DNA from: Bidens hawaiensis
Lineage: Eukaryota; Streptophyta; Magnoliopsida; Asterales; Asteraceae
Assembly: GCA_021521415.1 (NCBI GenBank)
Contig: JAIQDT010001748.1
Coordinates: 186,001 to 250,000, forward strand
Reading direction: 5' to 3'
DNA: 64,000 bases
Shown here: piece by piece, positions 9,851-21,839 of the stretch
Numbering within the stretch: position 1 is the stretch's first letter
Layout of the letters: each line of letters begins with the position of its first letter
Position numbers and translations under genes: made by a program
Notes under the pieces: generated by a model
Seen by the model: the letters and a program-made list of their open reading frames with translations, nothing else
What the model was told of the DNA's origin: nothing
The model's database searches: none

Positions 9851-10825
9851 CGGATAAAGGAGAGCCACCTAATTAAAATTGAGATTTGGGGCCAGGCTGA
9901 GGACCCGTTAAAGTGCTCTCGGGAGACAGCTCGAGTTGTATAGTGTGTATTTTGATTTTTCTTTGTTATCTGTTTTCTTTTTGTTCTTTATAAAACCATA
10001 AAAATAAAAATACAAAAAAAATAAAAAAATTAATAAAAATCAAAAAATCAAAAAAATACAAAAACCCAAAAATATGTTTATTTCATATGTTTTTGCTTTC
10101 TGTTTTGTACGCCGCTACATGCGAGCGAGTTTGAGTTATTGCAGGTATTATTATGCGCATGGTAGCTCTGATGGCGTTTTGGAACTGGTTCTCCCGAGGT
10201 TGCGGCCGCGAATGAAATGCTATACGATCGCTTGATTGATATATAGATGATGAAGAATCTACATATAAACCAGGGGAGTAACCCGTTCTTTATTTTACTT
10301 TTTGCTATTTTAAGTTTTTATTTTAATTTAATTTTATTTCTTTTCTTTGTTCTCATCGAGGACGATTTCGTTCTAAGTGTAGGGATGGGAATTTTGTTTA
10401 CTTAGTTGTAGGGAAAAAAATTTGTTTTGTTCTTTCGCTCATAAAAAAATTTAAAAAACTATTAAAAAAGTTAAAAAAAATTTAAAGAAAAAGAAAGATG
10501 TCCCTTGAAAATTGTTTTTGTTCTACGTTAAGCAGAAAATGATATTATTACCAATGTGCTAACGAACTCTCGTAACTTTTGAAATATATAGTATAATAAT
10601 AAAAGAAGGGATAGTTTGCATATCTGATTTGGGATATGTCGGTAGACACAACTAGCTTTGATAGTACTCTTTAGCATGTTTTTATATATATAATAATTTA
10701 AAAACGGTGAAACTGATTTCGATGCTTAGGGAGGATTACCATAATCTGAAAACTGTGAGATGGTAAGAATTAAATGCACTCAAAACCAGCACACCACCAC
10801 ATGTCCATTTTTTTTACGAGCTTAG

Positions 10826-10868
<43 letters not shown>

Positions 10869-11530
10869 AGGGTGATATAAAATGTTGAAAAAAAAGAAAA
10901 AAAAAGAAGTATGTTTTGAAAGTTTGTTATGTATTGTATTCTCAAAATTTGTTCAAGAAAAGCAAATGCTTGTGAAGAAAGTTATGTATTGTAAAATGCC
11001 AAAGAAGCATTGTTTAAAGTTAGAAAAAAGGCCAAAGATGCACATACTAGACGTGACTTAGAGTTTACGTGTTGCCTTGGGGATGGTGACTCTGAGGATA
11101 CACTATTGGGGCTCGAAGGTTCTTAGTCAATAAATATCAAATTAGGAATTTATAGGACAAAGTCCAATAATATTTAGGAATAGCTCATACGACCTCCACA
11201 TGACCATTCATCCATCAAAATTTCACCGAGTGCATCTAATTAGTACCATCAGCGAGTCCTTGGCTTATGGTGATTTGTCGAACCAGTTTGCTTCGACTCA
11301 AGTTCTTCTAGCTCTCTTTTTCCGAGATGGGGTAGGTGTAGCCTTAATTTTTGGACTTAAAACGTTTAATGCAAAAGGGGGGCTTGATTGGCTAGTGGCT
11401 GGGTTTAAGTGGACAACATTGTCGGCAATCGCGGTCAATATATCGAGCTGTTTCTTGTGCTTTAATAATGATAAATAATCTGGGAGTTTGTTGTTTTCAC
11501 TTGGTTATGATCCTATGTAGATTTCTTTTT
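9851..11530 (+). other. Long non-coding 3' region of element A
   Basis: About 1.7 kb without a credible gene, related to the same zone of element B (21840-23560): both share CATGCGAGCGAGTTTGAGTT, ATAAACCAGGGGAGTAAC and CTAGACG words. An (AT)n run spans about 10829-10865. At 10357-10387 CGAGGACGATTTC followed by AAGTGTAGGGATG copies the style of the real polypurine tract 1.2 kb downstream. Confidence 0.6.
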
Positions 11531-11532
11531 CA

Positions 11533-11563
11533 GGGACGAAAAAGTCTTAAGTGTGGGGATGTA
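11533..11563 (+). promoter_or_regulatory. Polypurine tract of element A
   Basis: AGGGACGAAAAAGTCTTAAG and GTGTGGGGATG directly precede the 3' LTR start TGATGAG at 11564. Element B has the same sequence before its 3' LTR. Confidence 0.7.
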
Positions 11564-13251
11564 TGATGAGTTGTAAAACACACTTACATTTCGTATCGTT
11601 TATCATGTTTTAGTACTTAATTGTTTAATTAATAAGAGTTATGGATGGTTTTTTCTTGATTTTACAAAGATTGAATTTTAATTGTAGGTTATTTGTTTTG
11701 ATGGAGAAAAGAGTAAAGTTTGAAGACTCTAGGGGCCTTTTTGATCAATTTTGAAGACTACAACTCAAGGCCCGACCCAAGCCCACAAAATCCAAGCCTT
11801 TTATGCATAATATATTAAATTAATTGAAGAAAATAAGAACCCTAACAGCCATCAATCTCAAAATCAGCAGCCAACTAGGAAAAAATAACCCTAAAAGCCC
11901 CCATTCAAGAGGAAAAAATCGTTTTTTTTGCAATTCTTGAGCCAAGGGAAGAAGAAGAAGGAGGCTAAGGACAGTTGTGGATAGCAGCTAGGGACCATAT
12001 GCACTCATCATCTCAGCCATGATATTGAGTAATACATCCATAAACTTTGTGTTTTTGTTCAAGAACCCTAAGTAGTTTATTTGATCTTTTATGTTGGATT
12101 GTTATGCAAGTAACTTGAAGATGACTTGTGTTTTATTGAGATTGATTCTTGAATGAGTTTACTTATGTTTATGTTGAGTTTTATGATGTTTAAATCAATT
12201 GTTTGTTGCCGTCCGAGAATCATGTTAGGCTAAACTCGTTAGTTCTACGTAGGTTAGATGAATATTGTTAGGTTTTAGTAAGTAAATTGGATTGTTGATG
12301 ATCATGACTTGAATTGTTAAGGAAAAGTTTGGTTTAAGATTGAATTAAGTTGTGTTTATTGGCTGTGTTTTGATTAATAATACTCAGTTACCTCTTGCTT
12401 TGATTGATTGAATCAGTTTTGGTTAATTTTAGCTTGTTTGAACTCTTTACTTTGTATTTAGAGATTGTTTGCGGGGTGTACAACCGTAGGGTTTATTTGG
12501 GTATATTAATTAGTTAAAATCAGCGGGTAGGCACTTTCTTAGAGACCGAGAGGTGATAGGAAGGATCGCGCGAGAGCGGGTTCGGTTCTTGTCGGGTTTG
12601 GGTTTGTGAGCGATTAGTTGACCTAGTTTAAGTTAAACTAAATTGTTCCGCTATCCTTGGTTGCGTAGTATTCGTCTCCATTAGGGTAGTGTGTCAGTGA
12701 GACCGAGAGGAGAGTCGACATTAGAGCACTTTAGCAATTCGTTACCCGGTTTTGTTCTTAAAATCAACTAAGTGTAGGTTAGGGTTTGTTACTGAGACCG
12801 AGAGGTGATCTAGCTTTCTTGAGGGAACCTTAGTTGTGTTATCCTTAGATACCGGTGTCGTGAGAATTCTTCAATCCATTAGCTTATTATACCTTCTATA
12901 GGATTCTTACCTAGGTAGAGTTGTCTCCATTAATAAATCTTATTCTCAAAGTTTCGTCTAGTCTTGTTAAGTTTAGTCAATTAAGTAGTTAAAGTAAGTT
13001 AGATCAAATAGTTAATAATATAAAAATCATCTAAAAAAATATTATTCTTAGGTAAGTCTTGGTTAGGGTTAAGTATTAAGTAATAAGTACGTTTTCACGT
13101 GTCCTTGTGTTCGACACTCGGACTTCCTTAGGTCTATACTATTAGTAATCGGTACACTTGCTGGTTGTGTGTGGATTCGTTAGGATTTTCGTTTATAAAT
13201 TTAAAGCTTAGTTGTGAGTTATTTAAAAGGGCATTCATTAAACACGCATCA
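11564..13251 (+). repeat. 3' LTR of element A
   Basis: Starts TGATGAGTTGTAAAACACAC and ends ACACGCATCA; partner of 6957-8679. It is followed by the target duplication GGTTT and then by the continuation of element B's 5' LTR. Confidence 0.88.
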
Positions 13252-13553
13252 GGTTTTATAAGAGAAAAGGACCGGGTTTTGGAAGACTTAAAAGGCCTTT
13301 ATGATCAATGTTTGAAGAACCAAGTTAAAGCCCGAACCAAAAGCCTATTTGTGTGAGCCTTACATGTGTTACTACATTATAAAACACAAAAAAAAACCCT
13401 AGGACCTCAAAAAAATAAATCCCGTGCGCAGCATCATCTCAAAAAAAGAAAAGAAGAAAAATATTAAACCTACTTTGGGAGTTAAACTTGGTGAGCGGCC
13501 AGCAACAATAACACACTAAAAAATAAAAAGGGCTGATTATATGTGGCAACCAG

Positions 13554-14772
13554 TGATCGATGTCGAAAAGTATATAAAAACATTTATATAAACTTTACTA
13601 GCAAGGGCAAGTAAGGTGTCGAATTCACAGGGAATCAGTGGAAAGTGCTAATCAAGTTCATAATTTATAAAATACTAAATTAAGTGGACAGACGATGTCA
13701 AGTGGTTTGAAAGATTTGTTAAGCAAAAACAATTTTACTTTGATTTGTAAACATTTATGAGGTAATAACCAATATCCAGGTTTCAGGTTGTGAAGCAAGT
13801 TGGACAAGTAGTTAAACCTATTTGGAAATCTCTTTGTTTGAATTTATAAGAAAAATACTAGATATTTGGCTCTGCTGATTGTCAAAACTTAATCCGAACA
13901 ATTGGCACAGCTGAATAATAATCTAATTGATTACCAGTTTTAGGGTTTGATAAATGTAAGTGATTTAATGGTTAATTATAAACGGGCCAATGACTCAAAG
14001 AACTTAATCCTAAAAGTTGATGACCACAAATTAATAAACTGATAAAAACACAAAACATTCAATTACAAAAAACTGTTAAATGCATAAACAAATGTAAAGA
14101 TTCAACTAACCGAATGATTAACCATATCCAAATCATATTAAGGTTCAAAATACCAAAGATTCTAACCACAAACACAACCCTACGCCCGGAGATGGTCACA
14201 AAAGCTTTAGCCTAGCATATGCATCTTGAAGATCTTGATTCTTGATTGAGATGATGAGAACATGGATGATTGTGGTGATTGGTAGGTGTTAGGATGGTGT
14301 ATGATGGCCTCCAAGAAGTCCCAAAACTGATTATTATTGAATCATCTCGACTTTAGGGTTTTTGGGCTTTAAATATGGAAGAAAATCACCCAAAAACCCA
14401 TTTTCTGTCAGAGCAGACCGTAAGCTACGGTATGGACACCGTAGCTTACGGTCAGACCGTAAGCTACGGTCTATGATGACTGCTTTACGGTCCTGCTAGG
14501 ATAAAACTGTTTTCTTCATAAAATCTTCGTTTCAACTCCGTTTTCCTCCCCGTTTACGGCCACGTCTTCGTATTTCAATTCTCTACCATCTCATAGATCA
14601 TCACTTTCATTTCCTCTCCATCATGAATGCTCCAAGTTAGATTCATTAAGCTCCGTTAAGCTCCACACACCTGTAAACATAAAACCAATCCAAGTATTTG
14701 TGTTCGATACATATAAACAAGTAAAACACACAATATAAAACACTTAAAGCACGTACTTTTACCCACACATCA
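13554..14772 (-). mobile_element. Solo LTR inserted in element B's 5' LTR
   Basis: Bounded by TGATCGATG (plus strand, left) and CACATCA (right), so on the minus strand it reads TGATGTGTGGG...CATCGATCA. A perfect 5-bp duplication ACCAG flanks it (13549-13553 and 14773-14777). There is no internal region, so LTR-LTR recombination has probably removed the body. The phrase CTGTGAATTCGACACCTTAC near its 3' end resembles the end of Athila LTRs. It contains the alternating palindromes at 14416-14470. Confidence 0.82.
14416..14470. repeat. Three alternating 16-bp palindromic arms
   Basis: GACCGTAAGCTACGGT (14416-14431), its exact reverse complement ACCGTAGCTTACGGTC (14438-14453) and the first form again (14455-14470). 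The middle arm can pair perfectly with either neighbour (loops of 6 and 1 bases). Each arm also folds on itself, ACCGTA with TACGGT. Confidence 0.85.
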
Positions 14773-16230
14773 ACCAGCAGCAACAAACAAGAAAAAAATA
14801 AAAACCATAACCCTTACTAAAATTTCCGACCGGACAACCCCTAGTACAAGAAAAGAAATTATTTTTCAAGTGTTGAGAGATCAAGGGAAGAATAAGGAGG
14901 CCAAGGGGAGTCGGGACAGCAGCTCCGGGTCGATTTTACATCATATTTCTCAGCCACACTTGACAGTATAACACTCATACACTTTGCTTTGTTGTTTATG
15001 TTCATAACTATATTGATTTTGATCTTTAAAGTTAATTGTTTTGCCATTCAGTTAAGGATTGAGGTGTGTTTGATTATACTTGATTTTGTATTGAGTTTAA
15101 ATATGATTTGGTTGAGTATTATGGTTGTTATTTTAAGTCTTTTCTGCTGTCCAAAAATTATGATTGGCTAAACTTCTTTGTTCTACCTAGGTTAGATGAT
15201 TATTGTTCGATTTTGATGAGTTAAATGGATTGTTTGATTAATATGACTTGAATTTCTATTGAAAGTTTGGTTTAATGATAAATTAGGGTGTGTTTAGTGG
15301 CTTCCATAATTTTGATATTATCTCACACTCTCGTGCTTCAATTAATTGAATTGGGTTTGATTGATAGTTGCATGTTCAAGTCTTTACTTTGTGTTTAGAG
15401 TTTGTTTGCGGTAGGCACAACCGTAGCGTTTTGTTGAGATTATTAATTGATATAATTCAGAGGCTAAACACCTTCTTAGAGACCGAGAGGTGATAGGAAG
15501 TAAAGTCATATCATAGCTTTTGCTTGTTAGAATTAGGATTGTGCGAAAGCGGGTTTGGTTCTTTTCGGATTAGGGTTCGTGAGCAATTTTTTAGCCTTGT
15601 TTGTGTTAAACCAAATTTTTCCTCTATCCTTGGTTGCGTAGTATTCGTTTCCATTAGGGTCGTGTTTCAGTGATTTCGAGAGGAGAGTCGACATTAGAAC
15701 ACCTTAGCATTCGTTTCCCGGTTATTCTTAAAATTAATTAAGTGTAAGTTAGGGTTTGTTAGTGAGACCGAGAGGTGATCTAGCATTCTTGAACGAACCT
15801 TAGTTGTGTCATCTTTAGATACCGGTGTCGTGAGATCATTCATACCATTAGCTTGTTAGAACGTCAATTTGATTCTTACCTAGGTAGACGTTTTCTCCAT
15901 TGTCAGTTAAGTCTTTATATTGGGAAAGTTTTGTCTGTCAGTTCCGTCAGTCTAGTTATTTAGCTTAGTTAAAGTAATTTAGGTCAAGTAGTTTAATTTA
16001 TTAAACCAATTAAAAAAATATTATTCTTAGGAAGGTCTTGTCTAGGGTTTAGTGATCACATGCGTTCTCATGTGTCCTTGTGTTCGATACTCGGACTTCT
16101 TAGGTCTATACTACTTGTGACAGGTACACTTGCCGGTTGTGTGTTGTGTTATTAGGAGTTTCTGTTTTAAATTTAAAGCTTAGTTGTGAGTCCCATAGAA
16201 AGAGCACTCATTAGACACACATCAAGTTTT

Positions 16231-16248
16231 TGGCGCCGTTGCCGGGGA
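16231..16248 (+). promoter_or_regulatory. Primer binding site of element B
   Basis: TGGCGCCGTTGCCGGGGA, six bases after the LTR end at 16224, is the tRNA-Asp-type primer site usual in Athila elements, without mismatch to the form I know. Confidence 0.9.
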
Positions 16249-16381
16249 TCACGGTTTGAGGCGTATTGAGAACGACTCGAGTTAGGACCTACCTTGTTTG
16301 CTACTTGTTTTTCTTTTGCTTTGTTTGTTAGTTAAAATAGTTTAGCTAATTTTAGTTTCTTTTGTTTATTTTAATAGTTGT

Positions 16382-17843
16382 ATGCAACGTACTCGATCAC
16401 TAGGACCGCCTAAATCAGAGGGATTTTCCAAACCAGAGAGAGTTGCGTGAGAGACATCGTACCAGACCGTCTTCCAGTTATTCTTCGTCTATTGGTAATA
16501 CATCCTCTTCTCCTACTTTTTCTGAATCCATCATTAGGGATAGGATTATAGCTTGCACACCACAGAGGAGGACATTTGCAGACCGGGCCCGTCCGGTAGA
16601 TGTGGGCGCAAGCTCCAGCATTGCTCCACCAGCCATCGCGGTTAACACGAACTGGCAGATTCCATCGAACATTCTGAATACCATCTCACATTCTGCTTAA
16701 TTTCACGGGTTGCTCCACGAAAACCCGCATTCTCATCTCACTCGCATTGCACGTATTTGCGACACTTTTCATCTTGCCGGCGTATCCGAACACGGCATCA
16801 AACTCCGTGTTTTTTCCGTTCTCACTCATTGATCATGCGAGTATGTGGCTTGAGTTCCTCCCACAACGCTCCATATCCACTTGGGCCACTACGAAGACCC
16901 AGTTTCTTGAGAAATACGATCCATTTTTTTCAGATGGAGGACACCCATTGTTTTATGAGGCATGGGAGAGATTCAAAAATTTACTTGCTTTATGTCCGAA
17001 CCATGGCCTGCAAGACTGGGCAGTTGTTGAGAAGTTCTAGAACGGGGTGACGTACGCGACGCAGAGTATGCTTGACACTGCATCGGGAGGTAATTTGTTG
17101 ACGACGAAGGATAGAATGAGTGAATTGCTTTGTTTAATGGGTTAGCCATGAGTGGATACCAGAGACCACCCGCCAAGAGAACCAAGACCGTCGACTCCTT
17201 ATCACGCGATATGCATTCAGTCGACACGAACACCACACTCGCGACACAGGTGGAGGCGTTAGCAAAGATTGTGAAGGACTTGCAGGTGAAGAGTAAGTTG
17301 TGCGAGATCTATAAAGGAGGGCATGATATTGTTCAGTTCCCCGTAGGTTTTCAGGAGGAGGCGATAGAATTTTTTAGCAATCCAAACCGAAATCGAAATT
17401 CTTTCAATTCTTATAATTCGGGGTGGAGAGGTAATCAAAATTCTAACTGGAGGAACATAAATCATTCCGGCTTCCAGCAACGTCAGAGTCTATTCCAGGA
17501 TTCCGGTTAGGGAGCGAGTAGCGGAGAGAAGAAGCCCACTTTAGAGGAGATTATGATACAGCAAACACAGATGTTATCACAGCTCATGACTCGAGAGGAT
17601 ACCCGTCACAAAGAGACCCTAGAAAACTTTCGGGAGCACGAGTCATTCATGAGAAATCAGGGAGAGTCAATTCAAAATATCGAGCGACAGATGAGAGAAA
17701 TAGGAAGTCGTCTGAATGAGAGGTCTCCAGAAACACTTTCGAGCAACACCGAGCAGAAACCAAAGGGATTTGAGAAGGCAGTGATGAGGAGGAGCCGTGC
17801 AGGGGCACGTAGCGAGCCCGTGATTCAGGAGGCAACGAGATGA
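16382..17843 (+). pseudogene. gag: Athila gag of element B, broken
   Basis: Starts MQRTRSLGPPKSEG at ATG 16382 and meets a stop (TGA 16448-16450). Later frames carry typical Athila gag sequence: NTNWQIPSNIL, HASMWLEFLPQRSISTWATT, FYEAWERFKNLLALCPNHGL and, from about 17298, a decayed zinc knuckle (CEIYKGGHDIVQFP where C-x2-C-x3-H-x4-C is expected) followed by an N/G-rich tail. A further segment, 17553-17843, carries a Gln/Glu-rich coiled-coil-like stretch. Gag would package the element RNA. Several frame changes and stops, together with the lost knuckle cysteines, make it non-functional. Confidence 0.82.
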
Positions 17844-18243
17844 GTCATTGAGGAGCCTGCAGTCAATGGAGATGAGAAGGTGGATGTGGAGATTTAGTTG
17901 GTGTCTCTGTCGGCCAAGGTGCATCAGAGGCGTAACCCTAGGAAGTACAGCACAGGCCGATGACCAGCAGTTATCCAGCACACCAGCGAGAGTCTATAAA
18001 CCTAGAGTTCCATACCCCGGGAGACTCCGTAGGGATAGAGACGAGGAGGAGAACTCCAAATTTCTTGATCTTTTGAAGCAACTTCATCTTAACATTCCAT
18101 TCCTTGAGGCACTCACTGAAATGCCGAAATATGCAAAGTTCCTTAAAGAAATTCTTTCGAATAAGGAGAAGTTAGCTGAGGTCTCTTCCATTCCATTGAG
18201 TGCTAGTTTCTCTGCAGTCTTGTAGAGAAAGTTACCAGAGAAG

Positions 18244-18764
18244 ATGTTCAATCCTGGGAGTTTCACGATTCCCTGCATCTTAAATGACGATACGGTGGTT
18301 TATGCACAGGCAGATTTTGGTGGCAGTATTAATATCATGTCATATTCCGTGTATCGCAAGTTGGGCTTAGGCGAGCCGTGGCCTACCCGGATTAGTATCC
18401 ATCTTGCTGATTGTTCTGTGAAATACCCCCGAGGGGTGGTCGACTACATGGTTTTTTGTGTCGACAAGTTCATCTTCCCGGTTGACTTTTTATCTTGGAC
18501 ATGAATGAGGATGATAATGTCCCACTTATCTTAGGCCGACCATTCCTTTCTACTGCACAGGCGTTGATCGACATCTGCGAGGGTAAATTGATTTTGAGAG
18601 TTGGGGATGAGAACGTCACCTTTGACGTTCGAATGCCACTGAAGCACCCCAAGTATGCTGATGACTCCTTATACTTCATCGATACTATCATGGAACATGT
18701 TGTGGAGTTTTTCAGCGAGATCTGTGGAGGATCTGCCTCTGACACCCAGATTCTCGAAAGGTAG
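18244..18764 (+). pseudogene. Athila protease region of element B, broken
   Basis: The frames contain ADFGGSINIMSYSVYRKLGL where the family has a D-x-G-A-S active-site loop, then [22 protein letters not shown] and, after a frameshift near 18490, [20 protein letters not shown]. This order (catalytic loop, PRG, LGRPFL) is the aspartic protease of Athila pol, which cuts the polyprotein. The frameshift and the loop change (GGS for GAS) argue that it is dead. It lies between gag and RT in normal Ty3 order. Confidence 0.8.
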
Positions 18765-18779
18765 ATTCCGTAGATTGAA

Positions 18780-20446
18780 ATGGTTTCCATGACCGATCAG
18801 TCCTTGGATGACGACACCGAGTCACATGGCCCTGAAACTGACATGTCAGTTGAGATCGTACGAGATGATCTGATAGACCGACCTTCCGTCGAGAGTCCTC
18901 CTTCTTCCTTAGAGCTTAAGGATTTTCCTACCTATCTGGAGTATGCGCTTTTAGATGAAGAGAGGAAGCCGCCGGTTATTATTGCATCTGCTTTGACGGA
19001 GGTTGAGTAGGAGAAGTTGTTGGAGGTGCTACGAGAGCACAAAGAGGCGATTGCATGGAAAATTATGGACGTTAATGGTATCAACCCTTCGTTTTGCAAA
19101 CATATAATCCTCAAGGAGGATAATTTCAAAACTGTCGTTCAGCCGCGAAGGCGGCTTAATCGAAAAATGCAAGAGGTTGTGAGAAGGAGATCATTAAACT
19201 TCTTGATGCGGGGATCATTTTCCCAATTTTTGATAGTGCTTGGGTAAGTCCAGTTCAAGTGGTTCCTAAAAAGGTTGGCATGACTGTCATCACCATAGAG
19301 AGGAACGAACTCATTCTCACTAGGATTGTGACTGGATGGAGAGTTTGGATCGACTACCGCAATCTTTAATGATGCCACAAGGAAAGACCAATTTCCTTTA
19401 CCATTCATTGATCATATTTTGGAGCGTTTTGCAGGTCAGATGTACTAATGCTTCTTAGATGGTTTCTCCGTGTATTTCTAGGTTCGATAGCTCCCAATAA
19501 CCAGGAGAAAACCACTTTTACCTGTCCTTATGGAACGTTTGCCTATAAATGTATGTCATTTCGGACTATGTAATGCTCCAGCTACATTCCAGAGATGCAT
19601 GTTGTCTATTTTCCATGATATGATCGAGGACTTCATGGAGGTGTTAATGGACGATTTTTCTATATTTGGGAGTTTTTTTATCATTGTCTTTATAATCTTG
19701 AGAGGATGATGGCCCGCTACGTTGACACCAACCTAGTCCTTAACTGGGAGAAGTTTCATTTCATGGTACGCGAAGGCATTGTTCCGGGGCATCGAATTTT
19801 GAGTGCGGGGATAGAGGTTGACCGAGCGAAGGTCGAGACCATTTCTAATCTTCCCCCGCCCACTTCTGTGAGATCCGTCCGGAGTTTTCTAGGTCATGCC
19901 AGGTTCTACAGCTGTTTCATCAAATATTTTTCTAAGATCGCGAAACCCATAACCAAACTTCTGGAGAAGGATGCTCCATTTGTTTTTTTCGAGCAGTGTA
20001 TCGAGGCGTTTGATATTTTGAAAGAAAAACTCATTAACGCTCCGATCATGATTGCTCGCGACTGGTCGTTACCATTCGAGTTGATGTGTGACGCGAGCGA
20101 CTTCGCATTCGGAGCGGTTCTTGGACAGCGGAAGGATAAATACTTCCATTTGATTTACTACGCTACCCAGACCTTAAATGGTACACAAGAGAGTCATACC
20201 ACCACCGAGAAAGAGCTTTTAGTTGTGGTGTTTACATTCGATAAATTTAGATCCTATCTATTTCTATCCAATACAATTGTGTACACAGACCATGCTGCTA
20301 TTCGATACCTCTTAAACAAGCTGGATGCTAAGCCTCGTCTTATCCGATGGATCCTGTTGCTTCAAGAGTTTGATATTGAGATCCGTGACAAAAAGGGGGC
20401 CGAGAATGTGTCAGCCGATTATCTTTCGCATCTAGAGGGAGCATAG
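18780..20446 (+). pseudogene. Athila reverse transcriptase and RNase H of element B, broken
   Basis: 18780-19240 is the linker and RT start (LREHKEAIAWKIMDVNGINP). The fingers and palm (19240-19700) are spread over several frames with stops. One frame around 19610-19670 keeps [16 protein letters not shown], the region of the catalytic F/YxDD box. From 19706 a clean frame holds the thumb and RNase [69 protein letters not shown] and [14 protein letters not shown] and RNase H turn the element RNA into DNA. The many frame breaks upstream rule out a working enzyme. Confidence 0.85.
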
Positions 20447-20555
20447 TTAGGAGATTCGGGGGTCAAGATCAATGATCGTTTTCCGACTAAGAGTCTCATG
20501 TTTGTTACAGCACAGGAGGAGGTTTTTCCATGATTCGCTGAGTTAGCGAACTATC

Positions 20556-21780
20556 TTGCAGACGGGTACCCCCCCGAAGATGCCTTACCAACAAAAGAAA
20601 AAATTCATTGATGTTAAGTTTTACCTACGGGATGACTCGAATATTTTCCGTATCGGTGCTGATCAACTGATTAGGAGGTGTGTAGATGCTAAGGAGGGAT
20701 GGCAGATTTTGAGCCATTGTCATGTAGGACCGACATGAGGTCACCACGGTGCGAGTTCGACTACAAAGAAGGTGTTTGATTCTGGTTTTTATTGGTCTTC
20801 GTTTTTTAAGGACGCGCATGCGTTTTTGAGGAGTTGTGATCATTACCAGCGTGTTGGAAACATCTCGTCGCGAAATGAAATGCCCCAAAACGCTATTTAG
20901 GTTTGTGAGGTTTTCTATGTGTGGGGCATTGATTTCATGGGACCGTTTTCATATTCGTGTCAGAACAAGTACATACTCGTGGCCGTCGATTATGTTTCAA
21001 AGTGGATTGAGGCCAAGGCTTTACCCTCGAATGATGCCCGAGTGGTAGTCCGTTTTCTTAAGAGTCTTTTTGCTCGTTTTGGTGTCCCGAAAGCCTTGAT
21101 CAGTGATTGAGGTACTCACTTATGCAATGCGCAGATGGAGAAGGAGTTGCAGCGCTATGGGGTCACCCATCGGCTTGCGAGCGCCTACCACCCATAGAAG
21201 AGTGGGCAGGTGGAAGTGAGTAATCGGGGAATCAAACCTATTCTTAAAAAAACGGTTGGTTCGAATCGTCGGGATTGGTCCAAAAAATTGGATGATGCTT
21301 TGTGGGCCTCTCGTACAGCCTATAAAACTCATACGGGTTCCACACCGTTTCAGATGATTTATGGGAAGGCCTGTCATCTTCCTGTTGAGTTGGAGCACCG
21401 TGCTTCATGGGCCCTCCAGAGGGTTAATCTTGATTTGCCTGCTGCAGAGGGCACTCGTTTCCATCAGCTGCATGAGTTAGAGGAGCTCAGGGATCACGCG
21501 TACGCGCATATGTTTAGGTATAAAGAGCGGACGAATGAAATTCAATATAGAAAGCTGAAGAGTACTAAACAGTTCAGGTTTGGGCTTCTGGTTTTATTGT
21601 ATAATTCCCGGTTGAGGTTATTCGCGGGAAAGTTGAAATCCTGATGATCGGGATAGTTCACAGTCATTGAGGTATTCGCGTATAGCACTATTGAGATACA
21701 ATATAAGAGCGGGAAGTTTAAGGTGAACGGTCACAGGTTGAAGCACTACATAGGCGAGTCAGTTGCTGATTAGACAGTCG
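20556..21780 (+). pseudogene. Athila integrase of element B, broken
   Basis: Decayed zinc-binding start, then the catalytic core: [40 protein letters not shown] and [13 protein letters not shown] followed by an in-frame stop (TGA 21108-21110). The next frame has KELQRYGVTHRLASAYHP, another stop at the Q position, then SGQVEVSNRGIKPILKKTVG (21198 on) with the catalytic E. The tail has WASRTAYKTHTGSTPFQMIY, GKACHLPVELEHRASWAL and LYNSRLRLFAGKLKS. Integrase would insert the cDNA copy. At least two nonsense codons interrupt the core, so it is inactive. Confidence 0.85.
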
Positions 21781-21839
21781 AGGTGTTCTACCTTGACTCA
21801 TTCACCAAGGCATAGACGTGTTGAATGTATCACTCGGGA

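Larger units (their letters stand above)
6957..13251 (+). mobile_element. Element A: non-autonomous Athila-like element nested in B's LTR
   Basis: Flanked by the 5-bp duplication GGTTT (6952-6956 and 13252-13256). LTRs are 6957-8679 and 11564-13251. The internal region is only 2.9 kb, carrying one intact ORF of unknown function, an integrase-tail remnant and a long non-coding region related to that of element B. It lacks RT, RNase H and integrase core, so it must be mobilised in trans, plausibly by a B-like relative whose LTRs it resembles. Confidence 0.9.
6821..16224 (+). repeat. 5' LTR of element B, split by two insertions
   Basis: LTR pieces are 6821-6956, 13257-13553 and 14778-16224, about 1.88 kb once insertions are removed. 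The 3' LTR (23594-25383) is about 90 bp shorter because it lacks the segment between two ATAAC words, present here around 13508-13553 and 14778-14810. Removing element A restores ACGGGTTTTATAAGAG, matching ACGGGTTTTAAAAGAG in the 3' LTR, which confirms the nesting. Confidence 0.88.

Noticed and set aside
13534..13553. Left end of the solo LTR at TGATTATATG
   Set aside because: Gives no target duplication, whereas a start at 13554 gives a perfect ACCAG on both sides.
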